A stretch of 64,000 bases of DNA from Spirochaetia bacterium. Its GTDB lineage: Bacteria; Spirochaetota; Spirochaetia; Treponematales; Breznakiellaceae. A program made the position numbers and the translations under genes. Every line of letters begins with the position of its first letter. The stretch's first letter is position 1. Location: NCBI GenBank assembly GCA_025997595.1, contig BNUU01000002.1, positions 62,001 to 126,000 on the forward strand, in the 5' to 3' direction. Below the pieces are notes generated by a model. That model searched no databases, was not told the DNA's origin, and worked only from the letters and a program-made list of their open reading frames with translations. This document shows, piece by piece, positions 45,846 through 56,944 of this stretch.

Positions 45846-48515
45846 ATGATGACCGATTCCCTCATGCAAAAACTCATCTCCACCAATCTCCCCCTGGTCC
45901 CGTATCTTGATGGTCTCTGCGCCGCTCTGGCGAAAAGAGGCGCATTGGTTATCCGCTCCGATCCCGGCAGCGGTAAGTCTACTCTGGTTCCCCTGGCATT
46001 ACTGGCAAAGGATACATTGGCGGATAGGTCAGGCGGCGGTAAGCCGGGCAAAATTCTCATGCTGGAACCCCGCCGGGCGGCAGCCTTGGGGATCGCATCC
46101 CGCATGGCGGAACTTGCCGGTGAATCAATCGGAGAGCAGGTGGGCTATGCGGTGCGGCTTGAACGGCGGGTTTCGGCGCGCACCCGGATTGAGGTGATCA
46201 CCGAGGGGCTCCTGGTACGGCGGCTGCAGAACGATCCCGGGCTTGCGGGGGTGTCCACCGTCATCTTTGATGAATTTCACGAACGTTCCGTTCATACCGA
46301 CCTTTCCCTCGCCCTGGTGATGGATCTGCGCCGCATGGGCTCCCCGGTCAACATCGTGGTCATGTCCGCCACCATGGACGCCGCCGCGGTTGCCGCCTTT
46401 ATCGGCGCCCAAGGCGGACCTTTGCAAGGCGGAGATCCGCAAGGCGGGGATCCGCAAGGCGGACCTTCGCCCGTGATCGACTGTCCCGGCCGGGTATTCC
46501 CGGTCAAAATCGAGTACCGGCCCATTCCGTCAAATCAGAGGAATTCTTCTGCGGGGATTTTGTCCGGGGGTAAGGGCGGGATTGTGCCCCTGGGGAAGGC
46601 CGCCGCCGATGCCCTGGCGGATATCCTTGATGACAGTATTACTGCGGAGGATGGTAATGTGCTGGTGTTCCTTCCGGGCCGCCGGGAAATTGATGACGCC
46701 CGTTCCGCATTAATTGGCGCCGGTTTTGATCGTAATTTTGAGGTGATGAGCCTTTACGGTTCCCTGCCCCTTGAAGTACAGCGGCGGATCCTTTCCCCCA
46801 ACAGTAATACTGTGCGGCGAATAATCCTGTCCACCAATGTAGCGGAAACGGGGCTTACCATTCCGGGGGTCACCCTGGTGGTGGATTCGGGCTTTGCCCG
46901 GATAGAGCGCTACCATGTGCCGAGCGGCATGAACCGGCTGAGCCTGGAACCCATCAGCCGCCAGAGCGCGGAACAGCGGGCGGGCAGGGCAGGGCGGCTC
47001 ATGCCGGGGCGCTGTATCAGGCTTTGGGCGGAAAACGACCTCCGCCCGGCGGAAACCGATCCCGAAATCAGGCGTACCGATCTTTCTTCCCTGGTACTGG
47101 ACTGCCTCCTTTGGGGGGTTAAAAACCGGGAGGACCTTCCCTGGCTTGAAGCGCCCCCTGCCGCCTCCTGGGACAGGGCACGGGAACTTCTTGTCGAATT
47201 AGGGGCCATTGACGGTGAAGGCCGGCCCACGGCGCAGGGCAGGGAAATGGCGGGCCTGGGCCTGGAAGTCAGGCTCGCCATGCTCTGCATTGCAGGCCGT
47301 GAGCAGGGCTCCGCAAATCTGGGCTGTGCCGCCGCAGCACTGCTGTCGGACCGGGACGGCTCCGGCCTTGGGCAGGAGCCGGATTTTAGGCTGCGGCTCT
47401 CGATTTTGCGCGGCGCCGACCCAGCCAAAAGTGAAAGCGCAGCCTGGCTTAAGCGGACCAGGGATACTGCGGCGGATCTCCTCAAACGGCTTGGTCAGGG
47501 GCGGAAAACAAATGATCCCCTGTTCTCCTGGACCGTGGAAGAGGAAACAGACGCGGGGGAACTCCTGGGAAGCGCCTTCCCCGATCGGATAGCAAAACGC
47601 CGGGACCTGCCGACGGCGGGCAGACGGGGCGGTATCGAAGGTGTTTTTCGTTTCAGTTCCGGCCGTGAAGGCCGCCTTGAGGGGCCGCTGGCCGCATCGG
47701 AATGGATCACCGCCGCAGAAGTTGACGCCGGGGAACGGATGGGCCTTATCCGGCTTGCCGCTCCAATCTCCGAAAAGACCGCCCTTGAAATTTTAAAAAC
47801 ACAGATCACTATTGAAAGCCGTATCGAATGGAAGGGCCTTGTCCCCCGGAGTATCGCAGCAAAACAGGCGGGCCGGATTCCCCTTGGGGAAGAAAAACGC
47901 CGCAGCCTGCGGAAGGAAATTGTTCCCGCCCTGCCGGAATTTCTCAAAACTGAAGGGATCGACATTCTCCCCTGGGAGGAGAACGACGCCGGGCGGCTCC
48001 TTGAACGGATACGGTTTTTTGCAAACAGTAATACTGTCGACAGCAGTACTGCCGATGTGTCAATAGTATTACTGTGGACCGATGAGGCCCTCATCAATGA
48101 TGCTGCGGAATGGCTTGGGCCCTTTGTGTGGGACGGCGTGGAAGGCGGCGGCCCCATCATTACCGGCAGGGGCCTTGCGGACGCCCTCGCCGCACGGCTG
48201 GGCTGGGATGTAAAAAATGAACTGGACCGTCTGGTCCCCGAATATTTCAAACCCCCAAAGGGACGACCCCGGCTTATCGATTACAGCTCCGGGGAGCCGG
48301 TTCTGCGGATACGCTTACAGGATGCCTTCGGCATATCATCGGCCTGTGAAATTTGCTCGACCCCTATTGTGTTTCATTTACTGTCCCCCGCGGACAGGCC
48401 CATTCAGGTAACCCGTGACCTTCCCGGCTTTTGGAAGGGCTCCTACGCGGAAGTACGCAAGGAAATGCGGGGCCGCTATCCGAAACACCATTGGCCTGAA
48501 TTTCCGGCTACTTGA
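45846..48515 (+). CDS. hrpB: ATP-dependent helicase HrpB-like
   Basis: An 889-residue DEAH-family helicase of the HrpB branch. It has RSDPGSGKSTLVPLALL, MLEPRRAAALGIASRMAE, the IFDEFHERS box, SATMDAAAVAAFI, STNVAETGLTIPGV and QRAGRAGRLMPGRC, and the HrpB-specific C-terminal domain (DYSSGEPVLRIRLQD, RYPKHHWPE) typical of the family. A Gly/Asp/Pro/Gln repeat (QGGDPQGGDPQGG) inserted after motif III is low complexity. Tandem ATGs at 45846/45849 follow AAGGG. It converges on rarA with 24 bases between stops. Confidence 0.92.
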   Translation: MMTDSLMQKLISTNLPLVPYLDGLCAALAKRGALVIRSDPGSGKSTLVPLALLAKDTLADRSGGGKPGKILMLEPRRAAALGIASRMAELAGESIGEQVGYAVRLERRVSARTRIEVITEGLLVRRLQNDPGLAGVSTVIFDEFHERSVHTDLSLALVMDLRRMGSPVNIVVMSATMDAAAVAAFIGAQGGPLQGGDPQGGDPQGGPSPVIDCPGRVFPVKIEYRPIPSNQRNSSAGILSGGKGGIVPLGKAAADALADILDDSITAEDGNVLVFLPGRREIDDARSALIGAGFDRNFEVMSLYGSLPLEVQRRILSPNSNTVRRIILSTNVAETGLTIPGVTLVVDSGFARIERYHVPSGMNRLSLEPISRQSAEQRAGRAGRLMPGRCIRLWAENDLRPAETDPEIRRTDLSSLVLDCLLWGVKNREDLPWLEAPPAASWDRARELLVELGAIDGEGRPTAQGREMAGLGLEVRLAMLCIAGREQGSANLGCAAAALLSDRDGSGLGQEPDFRLRLSILRGADPAKSESAAWLKRTRDTAADLLKRLGQGRKTNDPLFSWTVEEETDAGELLGSAFPDRIAKRRDLPTAGRRGGIEGVFRFSSGREGRLEGPLAASEWITAAEVDAGERMGLIRLAAPISEKTALEILKTQITIESRIEWKGLVPRSIAAKQAGRIPLGEEKRRSLRKEIVPALPEFLKTEGIDILPWEENDAGRLLERIRFFANSNTVDSSTADVSIVLLWTDEALINDAAEWLGPFVWDGVEGGGPIITGRGLADALAARLGWDVKNELDRLVPEYFKPPKGRPRLIDYSSGEPVLRIRLQDAFGISSACEICSTPIVFHLLSPADRPIQVTRDLPGFWKGSYAEVRKEMRGRYPKHHWPEFPAT

Positions 48516-48539
48516 TACCGGTTTACATTCTTTTAATGT

Positions 48540-50972
<2,433 letters not shown>

Positions 50973-50993
50973 CGATAGTTTAGGGCAGACACC

Positions 50994-52136
50994 CTATTCT
51001 TCGGCATTCCACTGCCATTCCCCGTCCCGGGACCGGTATGACCAGACCCCGCTGTTAGTTTCTTTCCTGGATGTACCGGTACCCTGGACCGCCGCAAAGA
51101 GAGTACCGTCAGGGGCCTGAAAGAGATGATTTACCGGACGGGAACCAATGGTAGTATCATATTTGTCTTCCCCCCCGGTTTCAATACTGGAAAAATCACC
51201 GGTACCCGGTTTTTGCTGCGTCGGGTTTCCGGGCAGATTTCCGCTGTTGGATAATACAATTTCCCGGTACCCGTAGGTGGTGCCGGAATATCCGATGGGT
51301 GGCATAATCCCCAGCAGGAGCAGGTTTTGTGTGGGATCATCCAGGTTTTTCCACAGGGCAATGGCTCCGGTCATAATTTGGCCGGTGGAAGCTTCTTTAG
51401 TGGCAGTAGTGGTAGTGACCCTGAGTATATCCCCATTCCGGGCCACCGCAACAACATCGGTGCCTGCCTTTATAAGCCCCATGATTTCGCTTCCCCCGCC
51501 TGTGACAGACTGCGGAGTCGCCGTTAAACTGGAAAGGTAATAGATACCGGCCCCATTGGTGGAAAGGTAGTACTCAGTCCCAGATTTAACCGCCCCGGTA
51601 AGGCGGGCGGTTCCGGCTTTGGCAAGTCCGGCAGTACCACTATCGGCAACATAAAAAATGGCGAATTTATCCTTTTGATTCGGATCGTCCGCCCGGTTCC
51701 AGCCGGAAACAAAAACGGCATCCCCGGCTCCGTAAATTGACTGAAGAGAGAAGTACGCCGCCCCGCTGCCATACGTAATGGACACACCTGCCCAGAAAGT
51801 TCCATTAAACCTGTGCAGGCCGCTGCTGGTGAGGGCATAGAGGTAGGTGTTCGTGGCGGCCAAAGCTTTAATTTCCCCGCCGGGATTAGGCGGATTGCTC
51901 CAGCCGCCATCATAGCGATAAAGGGCGGACAAATTGGCCACATAGACATCCCCGGTAAGGGGAGGGAATCGAACAAAATTTGTGGGAACCCCCTTGATCC
52001 GGGGCTCACGGGGTTCTACCGCAGTGGAAATCTTGAAAAAGATATGGTCCTGATTACAGGATATAAAAAGGAGGGACAGCAGCAGGAAACATGCCATGCC
52101 TCTTAATGAAATATGTTTAACCGGGTTCTTTTCCAT
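50994..52136 (-). CDS. lipoprotein, possibly beta-propeller
   Basis: A 380-residue lipoprotein (lipobox FISCN). The mature part is built of short strand-turn units (VYVANLSALYRYDGGW, TYLYALTSSGLHRFNG, AVFVSGWNRADDPN, DILRVTTTTATKE, LFQAPDGTLFAAVQG) in the manner of a beta-propeller. Such proteins often bind other envelope proteins or ligands. It lies 17 bases after the upstream outer-membrane-like gene's stop and 21 before rarA, so the three may form one transcript. Confidence 0.7.
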   Translation of the reverse strand: MEKNPVKHISLRGMACFLLLSLLFISCNQDHIFFKISTAVEPREPRIKGVPTNFVRFPPLTGDVYVANLSALYRYDGGWSNPPNPGGEIKALAATNTYLYALTSSGLHRFNGTFWAGVSITYGSGAAYFSLQSIYGAGDAVFVSGWNRADDPNQKDKFAIFYVADSGTAGLAKAGTARLTGAVKSGTEYYLSTNGAGIYYLSSLTATPQSVTGGGSEIMGLIKAGTDVVAVARNGDILRVTTTTATKEASTGQIMTGAIALWKNLDDPTQNLLLLGIMPPIGYSGTTYGYREIVLSNSGNLPGNPTQQKPGTGDFSSIETGGEDKYDTTIGSRPVNHLFQAPDGTLFAAVQGTGTSRKETNSGVWSYRSRDGEWQWNAEE

Positions 52137-52153
52137 CGTTCATTTCCTCAACA

Positions 52154-52798
52154 TTAAAAGTGATAACGGGCCGAAAGGGTCGCTTCAAAGAAATTGCCAT
52201 AGACCGACTTTGATCTGTCTTTGGGAGTCTGGGGGATCCACCACCATGCGGTATTGAGCCCAAAGGACCAGTCTGCATTAAACCGGAAGAAGGCCGATGC
52301 GGTTGATTTGAGAAAGAAACCCGCATAATTAAAATCAAGGAGTTTTTGGGGCGCAAACCCCAGGCCAAGGGCGAGGGGAAACTCAAAACGCTTGATCACA
52401 AACTGATACCCGACTCTGGCGGTGATAGGAACGACATACAGCATGTCCTTTCCCCTGGTGCTGGCAAACATCCCCTGTATTTCGGCGCCCACAAAAATAT
52501 GGGAATTAAGAAAATAGCTATAGGAAAGGGAACCGGTTCCCCCCACTTTGATCTGTCCCACCCCCGCAAAGAGGACGTTCCTGGACTTTCCTCTAAAAAC
52601 CATGGGAATAGTCACCCCCGCCGACATCATAAAGATTTGATCTCCCCGGGAATAGAGGCCGGGCGCATAGCCTCCCCAGTCCGACTCGATAGGGATATCC
52701 TCATTATAATCCGGTTCTTCCCCTTCCTCTTGGGCATGAATGGGTACAGTCCATACCGCCAAAAATAATATACATAAAAAGGCCCATGCCCTTTGCAT
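52154..52798 (-). CDS. small outer-membrane beta-barrel-like protein
   Basis: A 214-residue protein with a signal peptide (AWAFLCILFLAVWTVPIHAQ) and an acidic spacer (EEGEEPDYNEDIPIESD). The remainder has alternating strands typical of an eight-stranded barrel, ending in Phe (FEATLSARYHF). GAGGAG lies six bases before the ATG at 52798, which is preferred over longer frames that run back to 52909. Function unknown. Confidence 0.78.
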   Translation of the reverse strand: MQRAWAFLCILFLAVWTVPIHAQEEGEEPDYNEDIPIESDWGGYAPGLYSRGDQIFMMSAGVTIPMVFRGKSRNVLFAGVGQIKVGGTGSLSYSYFLNSHIFVGAEIQGMFASTRGKDMLYVVPITARVGYQFVIKRFEFPLALGLGFAPQKLLDFNYAGFFLKSTASAFFRFNADWSFGLNTAWWWIPQTPKDRSKSVYGNFFEATLSARYHF

Positions 52799-52847
52799 AA
52801 AATACTCCTCTATAAATAATAACAATAAGTACAACAAATGTCCGCTA

Positions 52848-53684
52848 TCAAGGGTTACCGCGGGAATCTGCGGTTCCGGTACGGCCTGCGGCCCCGTCTT
52901 CAAGGGCAAGGTACTGCAGCAGGATGGGATATTTGGTTAAGAGTTCGCCGTACCGGGCCAGCTCGTCAAAGCGGAACCGGGAATCGAACTGTTTTCCCGC
53001 CTCCGCGCCTATTCCGGCGCTTAAATATTCCCGCTGTTTCGCAAGAAAGTCTTCGTAAATAGAGCGGCTCTGCCGGTAAAGGGCAAAATCGGGGAATATC
53101 GCCGCGGGAATACGGCAGGAAAGGTTCTCAATTTGAGGAAAAGCCCTTTTGATCGCGTCTTCCAGCGCGGGACTGCGTCCTGAACCAAGTATCGATTGGA
53201 TTTCCCCTTCATTTTCCCCCAGAATTTCCAGTTGGGAGCGGATAAAAGCTTCGACATCGGCGGCCAGGCCCTCTTCAAAGGCTGCCAGATCATCCTGGCC
53301 GGCAAGATTTTTTTCTGAAACAAGGGAAATCAGCGCATCGGCCCTGATATTAAAGGAGACATTTGCGGATACTTCGTAGGAAAAATCCGCATTAAGAGAG
53401 GAAAAGGCGGCGTACACATCCCCCGAAGGCAGGCTGCCCCGGAATGTGAGGGTTTTTTCTATCCGATCCGGGGTAAAAACCTGAATAGTCACATTGGTAG
53501 GAATCAACTTGTACCATACCCAGCGGAATTCCCCTTCCCGGATGAGCCTTTCATCCAGACCGTGGGTCTTTGACCTCAGCACCCCATAGGAACCGGACGG
53601 AACCGTAAGCTGGGCCCACCCGAGAAAAAACCCGGCGCCACCCAAAATCAAAAGAATAATAAGACCTGCGAAAAATTTCTTCAT
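52848..53684 (-). CDS. SPFH/band-7-like membrane protein
   Basis: A 278-residue protein with one N-terminal helix (FFAGLIILLILGGAGFFLGW) directly followed by VPSGSYGVLRSKTHGLDERL. This opening is similar to SPFH/stomatin proteins (VPPGHVGVV...G). A beta domain follows, with an alpha-helical C-terminal half (QREYLSAGIGAEAG). It may form membrane-associated assemblies; the match is by eye. The 5' gap to the divergent membrane-protein gene is 83 bases. AAGGTGAC leads into the ATG. Confidence 0.6.
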   Translation of the reverse strand: MKKFFAGLIILLILGGAGFFLGWAQLTVPSGSYGVLRSKTHGLDERLIREGEFRWVWYKLIPTNVTIQVFTPDRIEKTLTFRGSLPSGDVYAAFSSLNADFSYEVSANVSFNIRADALISLVSEKNLAGQDDLAAFEEGLAADVEAFIRSQLEILGENEGEIQSILGSGRSPALEDAIKRAFPQIENLSCRIPAAIFPDFALYRQSRSIYEDFLAKQREYLSAGIGAEAGKQFDSRFRFDELARYGELLTKYPILLQYLALEDGAAGRTGTADSRGNP

Positions 53685-53715
53685 GTCACCTTCCTGACAA
53701 CATCGCCGAATAAAA

Positions 53716-53744
53716 TTGCAATTTAAAACACTCTTCTATATGAT
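53716..53744 (+). promoter_or_regulatory. promoter of the 53768 membrane protein and aroH
   Basis: TTGCAA (53716-53721), 17-base spacer, TATGAT (53739-53744). The leader of about 17 bases contains GGAG eight bases before the ATG at 53768. Confidence 0.5.
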
Positions 53745-53767
53745 TATCATAACACGGAGTGCCGCGG

Positions 53768-54127
53768 ATGAACATATCCCCCCAGGGGAAAAAACCTATT
53801 GTCCTTACCCTGCTGAAAGGGGCCGCCCTTTTTCCCTTTGGGGTCTGCCTCCTTTCGGTATTTTTATACATTGCCGGAACCAGGCAGGAATTTATGGACA
53901 GTACCCAGCTGCTGCTGATCCATGGGGCCATGCTGAGCGGCCTCCTTTCGGCGGTCCTGTCCTTTTACGGGATAATTGCGGACCTTGTCTATCTTATTAG
54001 CCGCCGTCCATCCCGTTTGGTCTATCTCTGGGGCATTGCCGGCTATCTTTGTCTGGGTCTGACCGGGGGGCTTATTGCGGTTCTGGGGACCCTTCTTACC
54101 GCCATAGCAGGAGGAAACGTATCATGA
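53768..54127 (+). CDS. small polytopic membrane protein
   Basis: A 119-residue protein with three or four membrane helices (VLTLLKGAALFPFGVCLLSV, LLIHGAMLSGLLSAVLSFYG, YLWGIAGYLCLGLTGGLIAV). The ATG at 53768 with GGAG upstream is preferred to the GTG at 53759. Its stop overlaps the aroH start as ATGA, so the two are coupled. No family recognised. Confidence 0.7.
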   Translation: MNISPQGKKPIVLTLLKGAALFPFGVCLLSVFLYIAGTRQEFMDSTQLLLIHGAMLSGLLSAVLSFYGIIADLVYLISRRPSRLVYLWGIAGYLCLGLTGGLIAVLGTLLTAIAGGNVS

Positions 54128-54513
54128 TTGGAGAAAAACGACTCCATGCCCTCCGGGGGGCCGTCCAATGCCGCAATGAAGCAGGGGATATCGGCCTCCA
54201 GGTAAGCGCCCTCTACGACGAGCTGCTCAGGGCAAACAACCTTGCCGAAGGGGACATCGTGTCCCTCGTTTTTTCGGTTACCCCCGACCTCGACGCCCAA
54301 AACCCCTGCGCCGCCCTGCGCCGATCCGGCCGCGCCCCCGATTTAGCCCTCTTCGCAGTCCAGGAAGCCGCCGCCCAGGGCAGCCTGCCCCGCACGATAC
54401 GGGCCCTTATCCACTGCTACCTGGACGTCGGCGCCATCCCCCGTCACATCTACCGCAACGGCGCGGAGGTCCTGCGCCCGGACCGAAGCATCGGGACGGA
54501 TCATACTGCTTGA
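54124..54513 (+). CDS. aroH: AroH-type chorismate mutase
   Basis: Converts chorismate to prephenate on the way to tyrosine and phenylalanine. The 129-residue product has the AroH (Bacillus-type) signatures: LRGAVQCRNEA, VFSVTPDLDAQNPCAALR, IRALIHCYLD and HIYRNGAEVLRPD, covering the trimeric active-site residues including the Arg in RGA and Arg near the end. Its ATG overlaps the previous stop as ATGA. The longer frame back to 54049 is only a shadow. tRNA-Thr and tRNA-Tyr follow; no other aromatic genes are near. Confidence 0.88.
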   Translation: MIGEKRLHALRGAVQCRNEAGDIGLQVSALYDELLRANNLAEGDIVSLVFSVTPDLDAQNPCAALRRSGRAPDLALFAVQEAAAQGSLPRTIRALIHCYLDVGAIPRHIYRNGAEVLRPDRSIGTDHTA

Positions 54514-54555
54514 CGAAATAAGCCCTTCCCGCTATATTACATTTAGTTCAAAAGC

Positions 54556-54628
54556 GCCGTCTTAGCTCAGATGGTAGAGCACTTGACTTGTAATCATGAG
54601 GTCTTCGGTTCGATTCCGAAAGACGGCT
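54556..54628 (+). tRNA. tRNA-Thr (anticodon TGT)
   Basis: 73 bases: acceptor GCCGTCT (54556-54562) pairs with AGACGGC (54621-54627), discriminator T. D-arm TAGCTCAGATGGTAGAGC, anticodon loop CTTGTAA with TGT, T-arm GGTTCGATTCC. CCA is not encoded. Confidence 0.92.
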
Positions 54629-54685
54629 GGGCCGAGATTGGCGGTGAAAAGACCGGCGTAAAAACCGGGTTGTTTGAGTTTTTAA

Positions 54686-54767
54686 GGGGAGTTTCCCGAG
54701 CGGTCAAAGGGGGCAGACTGTAAATCTGTTGGCTCAGCCTTCGTAGGTTCGAATCCTTCACTCCCCA
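54686..54767 (+). tRNA. tRNA-Tyr (anticodon GTA)
   Basis: 82 bases: acceptor GGGGAGT (54686-54692) pairs with ACTCCCC (54760-54766), discriminator A. The anticodon loop holds GTA (CTGTAAA), with the long variable arm of class II tRNAs and T-arm GGTTCGAATCC. CCA is not encoded. Its 3' end is a plausible attachment site for the integrase relic 107 bases downstream. Confidence 0.92.
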
Positions 54768-54873
54768 ATTCTTTACGTAGTAAGGAATTACGTAATTTCT
54801 ACCGGATGAACCGGCGATATTACTCCAAATCATCTTTAGAAAGAATCTTTAGAGACTTTCAAAGAGAGGAGTT

Positions 54874-56125
54874 ATGCGCCGGTTTTATCTTTTTACAGGC
54901 AAGAGCGGGAAGTATTACGCTCAAATCATGGACCCCCAAACGGGGACGGTCGTAGTTACCCGGTCAACCCGGACAAAAAACAGGGACGAGGCGGCAATTA
55001 TAGCCGGGGAATGGCTTAAAAACGGCCTACCCGTGGCCCGTGTAAAGGCCGCCCGGCGGACCGTGGAAGTTGAGGGCGGGCTTAAAAACATCCTGCAATA
55101 CGCCCCTTGGGTCGTTTGTCGAGAGGAATATGATTTATTGCACCGCCAGTCGGCGGTGCGACGCCATCCATCGAGAAAACTCCTGATCTGGACCCGGCGG
55201 CAGCGCTTCAAATTGCCGATACCCTCCGGCGTAGGGGGCTTATCAGCTTCCCCGTGATAAAAGCCGTGAAGGGAAACCGGGATTTTGGCGAATTCTTAAA
55301 GGAATTTTGGGACTGGGATCGTTCCCCCTATATCCGGGAAAAAGTAGGCCGGGGGTATAAAATGGGCAAACGCCATGCCCAGGAAAGCGGGAACCGCATA
55401 GCCCGGAACTGGGGACCCTATTTTAAAGGCCGCACCCTGGACACCATCACCCGGGAGGATGTAAAGAATTTCTCCCTATGGCTGGGGGAAACCAAAAACG
55501 ATAAAGGCGAAAAGTACTCAGCCAATTATCTGAATGCCATTTTGATTGCCGGCTTCACCCCACTTAAATGGGCTGCCGCTGAAAAGATCATCCCTGTTGA
55601 CCCCACCGAAGGGCTGCTCAGGTTTTCAGGGAGTATCAAGAAGCGTGGAGCATTGACGGCTTAAAGGCTCCAAAGACAAACGAGGAACGCCGGGCGATCC
55701 TGCTGCCGGAAATCCGGGCAGAACTGCTTGCCCTCTTGCAAAGCAACCCCCACCAGGGCGGGGACCGGTTTATTTTCTACAGTACCCGCCCCGATGCGCC
55801 CCTTAGTGAAAATATGCTTATCCGGGGCTTACATGAGGCAATCGAAAAATTGAATGAGCAGTTTGAAAGCGAAGGCCGGACAGAGGAAAGAATAGACCAG
55901 AAAGGGCGGAACATTGTATTCCACAGCTGGAGGCACTACTACAGCGCCCGTATGCTGGACAAGGCAGAGGCGGCGGAGATCATGCGGATAACCGGGCATA
56001 AAACAAAGGCCGTTTTTGATGAATATGCGGATCACATCGAAGCCGAAAACCTTGAAAAAATGGGCAAAGTAGCCGCCGAGGTTTTTGAGAATATCGTCAA
56101 GTTTCCCGTCAAGAAGGGGGCATAG
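54874..56125 (+). pseudogene. decayed tyrosine recombinase (phage-type integrase)
   Basis: Three pieces of one gene lie in different frames. The N-terminal part (54874 on: RRFYLFTGKSGKYYAQIMDP) ends after a frameshift near 55150. A SAM-like core-binding part is at 55200-55664 (RDFGEFLKEFWDWD, TITREDVKNFSLWLGE, NYLNAILIAGFTPLKWAA). After a deletion near 55655, the catalytic C-terminus (to 56125) has FHSWRHYYSARM and ITGHKTKAVFDEYADH, giving the HxxR, the second His and the Tyr. The segment carrying the first catalytic Arg is missing between KKRGALT and WSIDGLKAPKT. It cannot be active as it stands. It lies 107 bases after tRNA-Tyr, marking the left edge of an acquired segment. Confidence 0.85.
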
Positions 56126-56177
56126 TTTTTCATTTAAGGACTTGATCAGGGCCTTATTCAGCACAACTCCTTTTCCT

Positions 56178-56528
56178 TCACGACGGCTTATCCGCCTCGT
56201 ATTCCACCAGCAAATCAATCAGCTTTAGCGCATATTCCTGGGCCTTGGCGTCCAGTTTTTTGAAATTCCGGGTAATCTGTTCCAGCCTGAAATCATCGAA
56301 TTTGTCAAACATATCGCCGGTTCCCGTTTTAAGCCATTCCTCACTTACCCCATAGGTCATGGAAATGCTACTGATCATACGGTCGTTTACTTGGCGCTCA
56401 TTTCGCTCAATATGGCCCTGATAGGTTTTGCTGATTTTTATACCCGCCGCAAACTGTTCCTGTGTATGCCCCAATGCCTGACGGACTTCGCTGATTCTTT
56501 GGTTTACCGTATGGTCAAATCGTAACAC
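56178..56528 (-). CDS. XRE-family transcription regulator
   Basis: A 116-residue protein with a Cro/CI-type helix-turn-helix (VNQRISEVRQALGHTQEQFA, KISKTYQGHIERNERQVND) and SSISMTYGVSEEWLKTGTGD, followed by a C-terminal helix. This resembles phage-type repressors of mobile elements. The start is a GTG at 56528 with GGAAGG upstream; the frame further up to 56666 lacks homology. It is divergent from the small ORF and TPR genes, which it may repress. Confidence 0.82.
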   Translation of the reverse strand: MLRFDHTVNQRISEVRQALGHTQEQFAAGIKISKTYQGHIERNERQVNDRMISSISMTYGVSEEWLKTGTGDMFDKFDDFRLEQITRNFKKLDAKAQEYALKLIDLLVEYEADKPS

Positions 56529-56623
56529 CGGAGCCTTCCTAAAGCCAATAATACCTAAAACAGGGCCATTACGCAAGCAAACAGCGCCGCCGGGCTGAAT
56601 AAAGGCTTTCAAAAACCAAGAAT

Positions 56624-56637
56624 CTACATTTATGTAG
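56624..56637. promoter_or_regulatory. candidate operator palindrome
   Basis: CTACATTTATGTAG is an inverted repeat with six-base arms (CTACAT/ATGTAG) between the divergent XRE gene and the TPR run, the expected position for a repressor site. Confidence 0.4.
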
Positions 56638-56669
56638 GTTTTATATGATTTCGTAAAAAATTCCAATGA

Positions 56670-56699
56670 TTGACAAAATACCTCATTGGAGTTTATTAT
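56670..56699 (+). promoter_or_regulatory. promoter toward the TPR locus
   Basis: TTGACA (56670-56675), 18-base spacer, TATTAT (56694-56699), about 63 bases before the ATG at 56762. The -35 is exact. Confidence 0.5.
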
Positions 56700-56761
56700 G
56701 GCTCCTATGCTTCCTTAAAATATCCTCTATGGATGGAGATGTTCCAAATAAAGGCGGGACC

Positions 56762-56935
56762 ATGACGGATCGGGAAAAACACTTATTTATTCATATTTTC
56801 AAATTGAGCGGTGAGGCAAGGAATCTCGTAAACTACGCTGTCGGAAAATTGGCGGAGAAAAAAAGTTCCGAAATACTTGCAGTGCCTTCCGGAACCCCTC
56901 CGGTGAAAGGGAAACAGGCCAGAAAAACCGTTTAA
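56762..56935 (+). CDS. small protein at the head of the TPR run
   Basis: A 57-residue product (MTDREKHLFIHIFKLSGEAR, NLVNYAVGKLAEKKSSE) that looks like a short two-helix protein with a basic tail. AGGCGGG is upstream of the ATG at 56762; an in-frame ATG at 56729 is also possible. It ends ten bases before the TPR lipoprotein start. Unknown family. Confidence 0.45.
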   Translation: MTDREKHLFIHIFKLSGEARNLVNYAVGKLAEKKSSEILAVPSGTPPVKGKQARKTV

Positions 56936-56944
56936 GGGGAAAAC